Shown: positions 11,435-23,408 of the stretch, in pieces
Layout of the letters: each line of letters starts with the position of its first letter
Position numbering within the stretch: position 1 is the first letter of the stretch
Origin: Coccinella septempunctata
Taxonomy: Eukaryota; Arthropoda; Insecta; Coleoptera; Coccinellidae
DNA: 64,000 nucleotides
NCBI RefSeq assembly: GCF_907165205.1
Contig: NC_058189.1
Location: 15,374,001 to 15,438,000 of the forward strand
Direction of reading: 5' to 3'
Position numbers and translations under genes: made by a program
Notes under the pieces: model-generated
What the model was told of the DNA's origin: nothing
Databases searched by the model: none
The model's input: the letters and a program-made list of their open reading frames with translations, nothing else

Positions 11435-13510
11435 AGAAGGCATACACAGAAGAGGAAATCAATCTTATGCAGTACTACTTGAGTAGAGAGGAGTGGAAAG
11501 AAGTATTCTCAGCCCAGTCAGCAGAGGACAAGTACAACATCTTCATTGGAACATATATGAACTACTACAACTTATCCTTCCAATTACAACCAATAAAAAG
11601 AAGATTGTCAAAACCAATTCCACGTTAGATAACCCCAGACATTGTGGAAGCGAAAGAACGTCTAATGTTCCTCCATTCCTGCTACAAAACACATAGAAGT
11701 GAAGGAAACAAACTTATGTCAGCTACAAAAAGAAATATCTCGAATTACTACAAACATAAAAAAAACCTTATATAACACACCAATCCAAAACTCAGACAAC
11801 AAAAACAAAACTATTTGGAATATCATCAATAGAGAAACTGGGCCATCTAGGAAGCATGTTAAACCGGAAAACCTGACCACAGATGAACTAAACAACTTCT
11901 TTGTAAACAATGCAAATAACATAATAAAAAATCTACCGAAAAACAATGTTAATCCCACAGATTTAATGAAGAAAACCTACATAATGAATTCGATGTTCTT
12001 CAACCCTGTGACCCAACATGAAATGGAAACCATTTCAAACAACCTGAAAGCAAAAAAATCAGAGGATATAGATGGTAATACTGTCTTTATGATAAAAAAA
12101 ATGTGCTGCATGGCTGATTGACCCATTGGTGGATGTCTTGAATACATGTCTTGAAGAGGCAGTCTTTCCAACTAAAATGAAAATAGGCAAAATCTGCCCT
12201 ATTTTCAAAAAAGGAGATCCTTCCATAGCCAACAATTTTAGGCAAATTGCAATACTGCCAGCATTTTCAAAGATACTAGAAGGGGTGGTCTATAATTACC
12301 TCGTTGACTTCACGGATGCTACACAAATATTGTGCCATAACCAATTTGGATTTCGGAAAGGAACATCAACAGCTGAGGCAATTCATTCTTTAACCAAACA
12401 TATTCAAGATTGTTTCGAAAACAAAAATCAGTGTCTGGGAATATTTACCGACTTATCAGCGGCATTTGATTGTGTTAATCACTCAATATTGAGAAGCTGG
12501 AGATATATGGCATACGTGGTGTTTGCTTGGACCTTTTCAGATCATACCTATCTGATCGACAGCAGATAGTTGTATTGGATGACAATAGAAGTGAAGCTCT
12601 CAAAATAACAAGGGGAGTTGTCCAAGGTTCGAGACTGGGCCCTCCACTATTCCTTCTGTATATCAATGACATGCCACACAACATAAGCCTGAGAGTTCCA
12701 ACCAGCATACCAAGAACAGTTGTTTCCTGTAGGTTTGCCGACGATACAACATATGCAGTTGAGATTGAAGATGACACAAGCGTTCAATCAACTTATGAAG
12801 ACATTATGGTTCAAGACAAAGAGTGGTTCACTACAAATGAATTATTTCTTAATGCTGCCAAAACAACATCATTGGTCTTTAGTGTCAAACAAAGGAGTCA
12901 AACCTCAGAAGCGAGTTCAGCAAACTTTCTAGGAGTACAACTAGATGCACAACTGAGCTGGAGAGTCCACATTGATAATCTCAGTGCCAAACTGGCCGGA
13001 GCAACATATGCTGAGATCACCAATACAAACACAGCAGTAACTGCCTACTACTCCCTATTTCACTCAAGGATGACTTATGGTATAATATATATATATATAT
13101 ATATATATGGTATAATCAGTTGGAGTGATGGAGCAACGGTTCACTTAGATAAAATATTCAGAATGCAGAAAGCAGCCCTGAGAAGTATCTATCGAGTTCC
13201 ATGGAACACAAGCTGCAGAAACTTATTCACTGAATCCAGAATAATGTCACTGTATGCAGTAATTATATACAAGAGAGTAACACACATAAGGAAAAATCTA
13301 AACATGTATTCAAAACATCCAGATCAACACAATTACAATACTAGAAACAAAGATATCATACAGCCAAGTCAGAGACTGATGGAAAACCCATAATATTGGA
13401 GTGCAACTCTATAACCAACTGCCAGACCAGATGCGGAACCTCCAACATTCAACATTTAAGAGGAAACTAAGAACATTGCTATCTGGACATAGCATATACA
13501 ACTTCACGGA
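11435..13510 (+). mobile_element. LINE family B (Jockey/CR1-like), decayed reverse transcriptase
   Basis: A 5'-truncated non-LTR retrotransposon. Readable in several frames are the pre-RT linker ('NKTIWNIINRETGP'), the RT fingers ('KICPIFKKGDPSIANNFRQI', 'LPAFSKILE'), 'NQFGFRKGTSTAEAI', 'GIFTDLSAAFDCVNH', 'GVVQGSRLGPPLFLLYINDM' and the catalytic 'FADDTTYAV', then 'NFLGVQLDAQLSW' and a C-terminal 'QMRNLQHSTFKRKL'-type end. Frameshifts near 11.63, 12.12 and 12.5 kb and an in-frame TA expansion at 13085 show it is dead. Its 3' end abuts LINE A at about 13.51 kb. Confidence 0.85.
13085..13108 (+). repeat. (AT)n microsatellite inside LINE B
   Basis: About 12 AT units between two copies of 'atggtataat'. 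The expansion keeps the reading frame, adding Tyr-Ile repeats to the LINE protein ('YGIIYIYIYIYGIISW'). Confidence 0.9.
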
Positions 13511-13514
13511 ATTC

Positions 13515-14965
13515 GAGTATGGACTCGAATCCAAACAATTTGTTTGGATCAGCCTTCCCTAAACAAACCAATTTGTCGGCGTTAGGAAAAGTAGTAGAAA
13601 GAATTATCGCCACGAGGCTAAACGAGGAAACCGAAAATCTGGAACTAATACCACCAGAACCTTTCGGATTCAGAAGAGAGCATTCAACAGAACAACAATT
13701 ATTAAGGCTCACAGAGTACATAACAGAGGGATTCCAAAATAAACAAGCTACAGGTCTTATTTTACTAGACGTCGCCAGAGCATTCGACAGAGTATGGCAT
13801 GAAGGATTAATATATAAGATGAGATGTGCTGGATATTCGATCAAAATATGCAAGTTGATCAGGAATTATCTCAAAAATAGAAGATTTTACGAAGTGGGAG
13901 GAGAATGCTCCTCAACAAGAGATATAGAGGCTGGAGTACCCCAAGGATCAGTACTTGGGCCACTTCTGTACAACATATACATCCACGATATTCCGAAAAA
14001 TCCAAGAACTATGCTAACGTTATATGCTGACGATACAGGCATAGCAACACGACACCGAAACCCTGAAAAAATAGAACGAGTTCTACAAGAGTCGATTGAC
14101 GAAACAAATGACTGGTGCATAAAGTGGAAAATCAAGCTCAATGGACAAAAGAGCCAAGCAATATTACTACAGAAGAGAAGACTGCGACCCACAACGAAAC
14201 TGGATATTGACGGCGAAGAAATCGACTGGAAAAATGAAGCCAAATATTTAGGAATAACGCTTGCCAAAGGACTTACTTGGAAAAGTCATATCAAACAAGC
14301 AATCGACAAAACGAAAGTAGCGATGAATAGACTCTATCCTCTGATAGGAAGAAGCCACATGTCGAAAGAGACAAAATTGAAGATAATCAAAGCCGTTGCT
14401 AGGCCTCAACTGACTTATGGATCAGTTGCCTGGGGTTTCGCGGCAAAGAGCCATATCAAAAGAATTCAGGCCACTGAAAACAAGCTGCTACGATGTGCAA
14501 TAGATGCACCTTGGTTTGTCAGGAATAGACAGATTTATAAGGACCTGAAATGGGAAACCATAACGGAATTCATGAACAGAAAAGCAGAGAAATTATTCGA
14601 AACAGCGAAAAACCATCCGAATCAAGAACTCAGGAGACAAGTGGACTAAGACCCAGAGGAAGACAAAAGGAGAATGCGAATTTACCGAAGGAGACCAAGA
14701 GATCAATTAAAAAGAGATTAAAATAACAACAGAAACTTATTGAAAAATTCAATAAAGTGTTAATCCAATAGAGGATAAACACACAAATCCCAGCACGATA
14801 GTGTGCGAGAAGAAAACCGACCAAGAGATGAACGGTTTATAGGCAAATGCCCGGAACCAAAATTCAAGAAGCAGTAGGGTTTTTAGTGGGTCTCGAGCTC
14901 AGGAGAGTGAGAAACCCCACACTGTTCCCCCTCAGGAGATGAGGGCGGTTCGTCTGCCTTGCCCT
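13515..14965 (+). mobile_element. LINE family A (Jockey-like), 5'-truncated copy
   Basis: The best-preserved copy of the LINE whose fragments occur at 1-185, 5.1-5.8, 14.97-16.03 and 36.2-37.9 kb. The 376-codon frame 13519-14649 shows RT motifs in order: 'FGFRREHSTEQQLLR', 'LILLDVARAFDRVWHEGLIY', 'AGVPQGSVLGPLLYNIYI', catalytic 'LYADDTGIA', 'WCIKWKIKLNGQKSQAI', 'AKYLGITLAKGLTWKSHI' and the C-terminal 'RPQLTYGSVAWGFAAKSHI'. The endonuclease and ORF1 are missing. After the stop comes a 3' UTR with the 'aggcaaatgcccggaacc' signature. The first ~60 codons come from the LINE B junction and are probably not family A. Confidence 0.88.
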
Positions 14966-16030
14966 AAACCAAGATGCATCTATTGCACATGGTAGCAGCT
15001 TGTTTTCAGTTGTCTGAATTCTTTTGATATGGCTCTATGCCGCGAAACCCCAAGATTATTTGAGGTGGATATTAAAAAAAAGAAAGTGCAAATTTATGGG
15101 AGATCGAAAGAATTTCCATTTTTAAAACACAAAACTTGATTCTGCAGTCCAATGTACGAAGTGTTTGGGTCAATTCAGATAACATTAAAAAATGTTTAAT
15201 GCAGAAGCTCCCTGACCAAATATTTGAGACATTCAAATTTTGGGAATGAAGAAGCTTCTCTAGCAACGCCTGAAGCCCTCTTCTCATTCCACAGTGTAAT
15301 GCACAGCCGTTATATTGATATTATTAAATTTTCGTTTTTGTGTTGTAATAAACTTTTATTATTCCTCTATTTTTAATAAATAGATTTTTTTTATGGCCAT
15401 ACGTTGTAGGAAACTGAGCAGCTGGAATCATATACAGGGTGAGTCTTAGACTCGTACAAGTATTTTACAGTAGATTCTTGAGGTCAAAAGAAACACTTTT
15501 TTCCTTTACCGTTTTTTCCGAATCGGCTCGGTTTTAAAGGTACAGGTCGTTGAAAAATATAAAAAAATGTTATTTCTAGTTCTCATAAACGGTTTTATCG
15601 AATGAAATGAATTTCGGAATATAGTTTTCGAGTAATTTGAAGTTCAAAAATAAAAGATATCTGTGAAATTCGAAAACTTGGGTACTTTTGACCGAATGCA
15701 ACTCTTTTTGAAAGATCCACAGATTCATTTACTTATTCTGAAGGTAATTTTGCTTTTCCAGGAGTGGCACAGCTCATTATGAAAACCTACAATGTCTATA
15801 TCTTCTTATCAGGGCTGAATCGGAAAAAATGGTACAGGAAAAAAGTGTTTCTTTGGGTCTCAAGAATCCACGGCTGAAATATTTTTACGATTCAAAGACT
15901 CGCCCTGTATATATAAATCAGGTCCGTCCGCATTGAACATTGGATAATCTGGTCAGCCTATGTTGAAAAGTGGCCCAAGTAGTAAGTACTGATCCTTGGG
16001 GTACTCCAGCATCTACATCTCTTGTTAAAT
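14966..16030 (-). mobile_element. LINE family A fragment in reverse, split by hAT copy 2
   Basis: 14966-15050 is the reverse complement of the 'WGFAAKSHIKRIQ..LLRCAID' part of LINE A. 15963-16030 is the reverse complement of the 'AGVPQGSVLGPL' part. Between them lies the hAT copy, so a minus-oriented LINE fragment, with internal loss, received the hAT insertion. Confidence 0.7.
15051..15962. mobile_element. hAT-like nonautonomous element, copy 2, with nested MITE
   Basis: Shares most of its length with the element at 8155-9253, including the 'gaatttccatt...aaaacttgattctg' coding remnant and the right end 'taatctggtcagccta'. The left end lacks the TAGGGTGACC terminus, so it is truncated. Within it, 15431-15912 is bounded by inverted repeats ('atacagggtgagtctt' and the complement at the right) extending about 100 bp, a nested palindromic MITE. 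Copy 1 keeps only the outer parts of this nested element. Confidence 0.7.
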
Positions 16031-16275
16031 GAAGATTTCAGCGGTCGATTCGAAAGTATCATAAAATTTCTAGCGAAAGAGTATGAATGGATGCTATTCG
16101 ACAATCTAGAGGAACACGGGCCCGCCCTTCTATAGCGTCTATCTGATGGCGCCCGCTAATTGGCGGAATGAAGATAGCATGAATACCATGCACGAATGTA
16201 TTCTACTGTGACTTCAAAAATCATCACGAAATTTTATAGAGCAACGTCTAGTATCTGTTGATATATTCATTGATC

Positions 16276-16650
16276 ATGTCGGGTCGTGGTAAAGGCGGTA
16301 AAGTTAAGGGTAAAGCGAAGTCTCGTTCAAATAGAGCGGGATTACAGTTTCCCGTTGGACGTATCCATCGTTTGTTGCGAAAGGGAAATTACGCCGAACG
16401 AGTAGGAGCGGGAGCACCCGTTTACCTGGCAGCCGTGATGGAATATCTCGCTGCTGAAGTATTGGAATTGGCCGGTAACGCCGCTAGAGACAACAAGAAG
16501 ACTAGGATCATTCCACGCCATCTTCAGTTGGCCATTAGAAACGACGAAGAATTGAACAAGTTACTCTCTGGAGTCACTATTGCTCAGGGTGGAGTTTTAC
16601 CAAATATCCAAGCGGTACTTTTGCCGAAAAAAACCGAAAAGAAATCATAA
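16276..16650 (+). CDS. H2A: Histone H2A
   Basis: A 124-codon intronless gene for core histone H2A. It begins MSGRGKGGKVKGKAKSRSNR, the insect form of the tail, and contains 'AGLQFPVGRIHRLLRKGNYA', 'ERVGAGAPVYLAAVMEYLAA', the acidic-patch region 'NDEELNKLLSGVTIAQGGVL' and ends 'LLPKKTEKKS'. There is no SQ(E/D) phospho-motif, so it is canonical H2A and not H2A.X/Av. The frame is open six codons upstream, but homology sets the start at 16276. A LINE fragment ends about 250 bp upstream and no consensus TATA box is evident ('tttatag' at about 16234 is the nearest). A correct stem-loop follows. Confidence 0.97.
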   Translation: MSGRGKGGKVKGKAKSRSNRAGLQFPVGRIHRLLRKGNYAERVGAGAPVYLAAVMEYLAAEVLELAGNAARDNKKTRIIPRHLQLAIRNDEELNKLLSGVTIAQGGVLPNIQAVLLPKKTEKKS

Positions 16651-16677
16651 TTCGCAGCACGATCAACTCTATCGAAA

Positions 16678-16693
16678 GGCCCTTTTCAGGGCC
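16678..16693 (+). terminator. Histone H2A 3' stem-loop
   Basis: GGCCCTTTTCAGGGCC, identical to the H1 element, 27 bases after the H2A stop. Confidence 0.95.
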
Positions 16694-17925
16694 ACAACCT
16701 ACTATCGCTAAAAGAGTTTGCTATGATATTTGAACGACGATGAGGTAACTCGATCTCAGTCCCCTCCGGCAGATTTTGAGAAGAAGTGAATCTCGTAATG
16801 ACACGTAGTTTTTGAATTGAAATGCCTTGTATTATTACAGTTAACTCCTCCAAGTACAAATCTTCCGCTTCAACGCGCCGAATTTCAAATTCCTACTTTC
16901 AGTAGGTACAAATGCATATTTTCAACGGTCCACAATTGCCCAAAACTTTCAGTTCACCTCGAAGACTATGAGGGATTATGAGATTTGGTTCGAATTGATC
17001 ATACAATATTTGAGTAATTGATCTGATACTTTGTCGGATCGACCATTCAAAAGTAAATTCCAAATGATAGTATCGAACAGAAATTCAACAAGCGCATTCC
17101 AATTCGAAAACTATGTCCGATTTCAAGATTTGGTTCGAATGGATCCAATAGTTTCTGGGAAATTGGTTTCATACTTTGTCTAAGCGACAAATGTCAAGAG
17201 ATACACTAAACTCTGAGGATTTTCAAGAATTCGTCGGATGAAGGATTCTGATATAGATTACAGAAAAAACGAAATTTTACCAAAAAGTTCAATTTTTCGT
17301 TCATTATCAGTAGGTCAACAAAATCTTCCATCCGATTGGCTCCTGATACATTGGTGCAAAAATTTAGACAGGAGCAAATCGATTATTTCAATTTTTTAAT
17401 TGATTATGGTTCAGACATTCAACAGAAGCATCCCAATTCGAAAACTATGAAATTTTAAGGTTTGGTTTCTGAGAAATTGATATAATACTTTGTCGAATCG
17501 ACCACTGAAAACTAAATTTCTATCGGAAGTATCGAAGTATGAGGCGCACTTTCATTTGTACGGATTTGATTACGAATATCAACAGGTAAGGAATATACAT
17601 TAAATGTCTCAATTTTTGCTCAGTAAAAATCGTGACAAAATTAAAACTGAAAAATGCATTTCTATTATGCTAAACTCCTAAAGGACATCGATAAATTCTT
17701 CAACTGTGAGTTTTTCCAGGAGAGACTTCGAATACAAAATCCGAAACAAAAGTAGCTGCTCCTTTATAATAAATGATACGAATAGACAATGAAGACGCTG
17801 GACATACGCCAAATAATTTAGTAATCCAAAACAGGTCGCGTTTGGAAATGAATAACTTAATTAACCAAAAAAATGAGGATTTTCTTTCACTATATTAATT
17901 GTACTAAATATCACCTACCTGGCTT
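16694..17925. repeat. Post-H2A spacer with three degenerate ~190-bp repeats
   Basis: Within about 16930-17560 a unit recurs three times: '(c)attcgaaaactatg', then 'gatttcaagatttggttcgaa', then '(at)actttgtcgaatcgaccatt', then 'agtatcgaa'. Related copies occur near 3.36-3.46 kb, 4.93-5.07 kb and 16.03-16.06 kb, always in non-coding parts of the histone cluster. No gene is visible. Confidence 0.6.
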
Positions 17926-18304
17926 AATTCAGCACACGAACTTTAGGATTTGTAGATCTTCTATAGGGGTGATCACCGAACATGAATGAGCGAGTCCAAG
18001 CACACTTTGGAATCGTCCGGCAAACACCTTTTCTCAGAATATGACTACCTCGGCGGGTCTTGGCTGCGAAGCCCCATGCCGCCGATCCATATGTGAGTTG
18101 TGGTCGCGCAATAGTTTTAATCATCGTCAACTTGATGTTCTTATTCATATGACTTCTTCTGGATAAAGTTTACTCATTGCGGCTATTGTTTTATCAACAG
18201 CACATTTGATGTGGTTTTTTCATGTAAGTCCTCTGTCAAGCGTCACTCCTAGGTATGTTGCTTCATTTTTCCATTCAACCTCTTCTCCATCAAGGTTTTC
18301 TTCC

Positions 18305-19323
18305 TAGGGATGTGTAGTTCGTTCAATTTCGAGGAACCAGATCGATCTAGATCCATTGCTGAGAAGACCCGGTTCAAAAGACCCGTTCAATTGACCCATT
18401 GGTTCTTTTAGGTAGTTGGGTTTCGGGTTGTGATCCAAACATTGCGCATGGTTCGAATTCGGATCCGTAGTCCCGTCTCGATCAGTTCACTGTTCTGTTA
18501 GGAATTTCACTTCAGTTTAGTTCAGTTGAATTAAATTTTGATAGAATGGAATATGGATGCTTCTTTAGTTGCAAACAGCTGTGTTTTGTGGGCCATAATA
18601 TTTTTGATCGGCTGAAAATAGTTAGTTGAGGTCAAATTCGTGAGAGAACCGAGAGAAATATTGACCCCAGTGTAGAAAAAATTCAAAAACCAAAAGTCTT
18701 TCGAAAGGAAATGGATATCGGACGATTCAAATTTTGAAATGGAGACGTCAATCATTCATTTACAGGTTCGAAATTCGTGAGATCTAGTCTCATTAATTTC
18801 GTCAAAAACTGAAAATTTTGAAATCAAGATTATGTTATTGCTGCGAATCCAAATATTTTCCTCAAATTAATCTGAAAAAAAGTTGTAGAATTGACCAATC
18901 ACTTAAAATTTACTTTCATCAATATAGCCACAATAACAGAAATATAAACTTGTAATTTCTACTAGTCCTAGTTCCTAAATCTATCATACTTTCTTCAACA
19001 AAGAGCCGTTGATTCACTTGCGAAATGCAAGTAATATAAGTTCATTTTATTACGACTACCATCTGTTTCTTTTGGGTCAGTCTGAAACCCGTCTAACTAT
19101 TCGGGTACCTGGGTAATGACGAGACGGAATTATGAATCATTCTTTCGATTCCAGATCTTCCGATCTCCAGATCCCATATCGATTTTGTGGGTCGCATGGA
19201 GCCGTTTGGCTCATTCGACCCAGTTGAACGAACGGGTCATTTTTCGGGTGAAGAACTGAACGAACCATTGGTTCTAACGAACCGGGTCTTTTGATTCGTT
19301 CGTTCGTGAACGACACATCCCTA
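18305..19323. mobile_element. hAT MITE, 1019 bp
   Basis: Perfect 8-bp target duplication TTTCTTCC at 18297-18304 and 19324-19331. Terminal inverted repeats: left TAGGGATGTGTAGTTCGTTC, right (reversed) TAGGGATGTGTCGTTCACGA. Subterminal parts carry several 'gaaccattggttc'- and 'gacccgttc'-type sub-repeats in both orientations. Internal frames have no recognisable transposase. The insertion separates adjacent parts of the LINE C reverse transcriptase. Confidence 0.92.
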
Positions 19324-20355
19324 TTTCTTCCATCCGCAATCTTCTCTTTTGCAGTAATATTGCTTGAGTCTTTCTTCCATTGATTTGGATTTTCCATTTG
19401 ATGCACCATTTGAGTAATTCATCTATGGCTTCCTGCAGTCTCCGGTGTATGATCTCTGGGCGTCGATGTCTGAACGCTATTCCTGTGTCATCTGCGTACA
19501 AGGTGAGCATATTTCTAGCATTCTTCGGGATATCATAAACGTATATTACGTAAAGCAGAGGTCCAAGTACCGATCCTTGAGGCACTCCCGCTTCCAATTG
19601 TCTGGTTTCAGAGGTTGCTCCATCTATCTTCACATAAAAGTTTCTATTCCTCAGATAGTTCCTTATAATCTTGCATAGCTTGATCGAATATCCTACTTTT
19701 TTCATCTTGTAGATTAGGCCTTCGTGCCATACTCTATCAAAAGCTTTCTCGATATCCATCAGAACTAATCCTGTGGCCTGTTTGGTCTGCATTCTTTCGG
19801 TGACGTATTCTATGAGCCGTAGCAATTGGAGTTCAGTCGAATGATCTCGTCGAAATCCAAATTGTTCGGGTGGAATTATCTTCAACATTTCTGTTTCCTC
19901 ATTCAGCCTTTTAACGATAAACCTCTCGACGATTTTTCCTAGTGCTGTTAGTAGGCTGATTGGTCTATAATTTGAGGAAATTTCCGTTCCTTTCCAGGCT
20001 TGTTGAAAACTATCATTCCTGCAGTTTTCCATCTCTTTGGGTAGTATTCGGTCCTCATCACTCTGTTTGTTATATTCGTAAAGGCTGCTATTCCTTTTCT
20101 AGGCAATTTCTTCAACATATAATTCGTTATCCCTTCTTCTCCCCGTGCTTTCTTGTTTTTCAGTTTCATTATGATCTCTTTGATTTCTGTTGGTGAAGCC
20201 GGTTTTGGAATGATTTCGGTTTCCGGTGGTTCCATCATCAGTTCTTCGTTTGCCTCCTCCACTTCTTCTTCTAGATCTTCATTGTCATCATCATTTCTAT
20301 AATTTATTCTGGCTTCTCTCTCAATTGAGTCGTCAAGTGCTTCGGCTTTTTCAAG
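19324..20355 (-). pseudogene. LINE C reverse transcriptase domain
   Basis: Encodes the RT of the interrupted LINE. Seen in order on the minus strand: linker 'EIKEIIMKLKNKKARGEEGI', fingers 'YYPKRWKTAGMIVFNKPGK', then a frameshift, 'NYRPISLLTALGKIVERFIV', 'FGFRRDHSTELQLLRL', 'LVLMDIEKAFDRVWHE', 'LEAGVPQGSVLGPLLYVIYV', catalytic 'LYADDTGIAFRH' and 'WCIKWKIQINGRKTQAI'. It ends at the hAT MITE, beyond which the C-terminus ('RPQLTYGSAAWGFAAK') resumes at about 18.15 kb. Sequence is close to family A but clearly distinct. The frameshift near 20.0 kb indicates decay. Confidence 0.85.
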
Positions 20356-21059
20356 TCACGTATATACCATTCCGTTTGCTCCATGCAGTGGAGGTATAAT
20401 TGTCTGTTCTCGTCGTAAGCGTTTTTGCATTTTCCAAGCCGAGTGATCTATTGTATTCAGTTCCCTTAATCTCTGGTGCCATCTGTTATTACGCAGTTCT
20501 GTTAAAGCATTTTTCAATATCTGACTATGCTTATTCAGTTTCTTCTTGTCTTCTTCTCTTTTTGTTGTTCTGTAGATTTTTCTGAGTCTTCTGTTCTTTT
20601 TTATAAGTTCCTTTATATCCCTTGGCGTATCTCCATGTGAATGTTTCGGAATTGGTTTCCTTATTTTCTTGGTGCTTTCTCCATAGGCTTCTTTTATTTG
20701 ATTTTCCAATTTTTCAACTGCTTCATCTAATTCATCCCGGGTGTTTATTTGGGGAATTTCCGTGATTTTCTCCTGAAGTAAATTCTTATATTTCTCCCAG
20801 TCTGTGCGATCCTTGGTTTGTGTCTCTTCTTCGTTTCTTGGGCCATGTCCCACTATGAATTCTATGGGATTGTGGTCTGAAGTTCCGTCTTCTATTGTAT
20901 CAATGCTGATTTCTTCAGTGATGTCTTTCATTACGACAATGTCCAGTACATCGGGTAGTCCATTTACTCTTGGTATGTAGGTCGGTATATTAGGTCCTAT
21001 CACAACTGCATTAAGTTTTTCAGCATAAATCTTCAGTCTTCTCCCGTTGGTATTTTCCA
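20356..21059 (-). pseudogene. LINE C endonuclease C-terminal half and linker
   Basis: An open stretch beginning 'NGRRLKIYAEKLNAVVIG', containing the endonuclease end motif 'DGTSDHNPIEFIVG' with the catalytic Asp-His pair, then a Lys/Glu-rich linker ('KELIKKNRRLRKIYR') and 'IDHSAWKMQKRLRR'. It continues the protein that stops at 'NSRVENT' across the 2.35-kb insertion, since 'VENT|NGRR' is rejoined when one 11-bp copy is removed. Confidence 0.85.
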
Positions 21060-23408
21060 TAGATTAATAAAACAGGAGATAGAGCATTTCGACAAAAACG
21101 TATTCACAAAATACTGCCATAAATATGAATTTGGATTCCCTGGGTGGGGGAACTGGACAGGGGCTGATTCAGAACTACTTGCACTGAATATTTCAGATAG
21201 TCGGCAATAATTTTATATCGAATGGAAAATAAGTATGTTTTAATGCAAAGATTTCGAGTATTTTTTTTATGACAACTATTCAAAGGGATATAGAACTAGT
21301 TATACCAAAACACCTTGTGTTAAAAAGAATTTATTTTGAATACAATATCACCATTCACTAATGTATGTAATGTAACTAACCTACATACAGATTATTTGAA
21401 ATTTTATTCACTAAGTATATACTAAAAACTAAAAATTACTTTCATCAAATTAATTCTCTTCAAAATGGTTAATTCTCAGATCAATAGAAGTGGAAGCAGC
21501 TGAATTTTATGGAATTGTATAATGAGAATCTGAAAGTTTTTTCATTGAAGAAATTCTCAAGTCTTTTGAACAGATTAGGCGGAATGAAAAAGTAATGTTA
21601 TACTATAAACATCTACCAATGTGAAATAAAAAAGAAATGATTTCTTATTACATAGAGTTACCCATGAAAGAATCCCTAAATTCGTGATAAAGCATCATTT
21701 TTTTTCTTTTATGGGCAGTTATAAATTCAATTAAGTTATATTGCATATCAACTAATAAGCAGTGTTTTAAACTTTCATTTTCAGCAACTCAAATACTTCA
21801 ACAACTTGCTTCCCCCTTCAAATTTTCATACCACCTCAAAAGTGCTTTTGGTTGTTGAAGTGCATCATAATTAAGAGAAATTTTAACGAAACTGTAAACT
21901 TTAACTGAATAATAATGTTACTTTAAAGCAAATTGTTTGACGTCATTGCCATATTTATGTTTTTTATGCATGCAGCTGTCTTCAAAGAAATTTTTCATAA
22001 GTTATTTGCCTCGGCTTTTCAAGCTTTCATCTTCAATTTTTCCTCCCAATGAATAGACAACGTCCTGTAGGGTAGCAAATTATTTCTTGAAGTACTGACG
22101 ACACACTCATCGTCTTAAATCGGTTTCGACTTCAATTAGCTGTTTTTCAATTTCTGTTCTCCGCGTGTTTATTCCTGCAAAAATTTTTCAACTGGAATTT
22201 CACTCAATAGCTCCATTTGAATGGTCATAATATTGTGTTCATAATTACAGTAGTAGCATAAGTTTTACATTTCCATTGAAATACATTTTACAAATGAAGA
22301 AAACTTTTTTGATTATCAAAAAATGTTCAACGTCGTGTGCCTCAAAACATGACCTTTACTCATTTTTATGGATTTTCATTCCTAAGACGAGTTCTATTAA
22401 CCATAGTAGTTGAGAGAATTTTTGGTACCACCCTGGGTGGATATGTATCTTACTTGTTTTATTCTTGAACTACAAGACACTTTCATTTCTGCAAATCCTG
22501 AACTGGCATTCATGTTTGATAATTTTGATCCCATTTTCCTTCCATTTTCTTCAAAAACTCCAGTACTGATGACAGGCACAGTATTGGCTATAATTAAAGC
22601 ATTGTTAAAGCAATTAAAATCTCGTTCTACTGTTCCTCTCTTCATCACCAGGAAGGATGTTTATATAAAAAAGCATGATTTATTATAGGAGAAAGAGAAT
22701 CTACCAAATTTCAAGTTCACCTCAAAACTAGTTGTCAGAAATCACTTGCAAAATTTCAAACAAAGTGATATTCAGACAAGAAAGCGAGTTACAAAAGTGG
22801 TAATGTTCCTATCTTACCTCACTCGGGATGGCATCTTTTTCAAATTAACAGTAAAAGTAGATTTCTCTCATTATACTGAAGTCTGGAGTGTAAATTACAA
22901 GAGAAGTGTAAATTGTTTTCAAGACCCAGTCTGGTCTGGTCGTCTGGTTTTATTTCTTGGAAAACTAAAATTTAAATCAATTATTTTAATGTACAAACTC
23001 AACATTTCAATGTAAGCACAAATCATTAGATCGTATTCAAACAGAATTCGACCCTGGCGTCCCCTAACTCCCTCCCCTGATTTCATAAAGTCGTGTACTC
23101 AAAAAAGAATAAAATATCAAAAACTTACCGGAATAAGTGAATCGCTTTCCTCTTCCATGTATAAATGCACTTTTATTTCAAACACACTTTTTTACGGCAC
23201 ATCGTTGCATATTTTACAAAATATTAGGACGTGAATGATTGAAATAATATTTCGACAATTACAAATACACACGCCGTCTTAGAAATTTTGAAGCGATCAG
23301 GAGGGGAATACAAGCGAAAATTAATTTCATTGGTGGTTGCATGGAGTGGGAATTATTGGAAAAATGAACAGTCTGGAAAATAGCTTATGTTCCATCTATT
23401 TAATCTAT
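21060..23408. mobile_element. Unclassified 2.35-kb insertion with 11-bp target duplication
   Basis: The 11-mer GGTATTTTCCA occurs at 21049-21059 and 23409-23419 on either side, and the LINE protein is continuous if one copy plus the insert is removed. The ends show a weak inverted repeat (left 'tagattaata', right reversed 'atagattaaata'). The only notable open region, about 22397-22690, is open on both strands, without a domain I recognise. The 9-11 bp duplication would fit a MULE, but no transposase is visible. Confidence 0.75.

Noticed and set aside
16258..16275. Upstream ATG adding six residues to H2A
   Set aside because: H2A begins at MSGRG; the extra codons are not conserved.
22397..22690. 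Protein-coding gene in the 2.35-kb insertion
   Set aside because: Open on both strands, no recognisable domain, no splice or start context; not listed as CDS.
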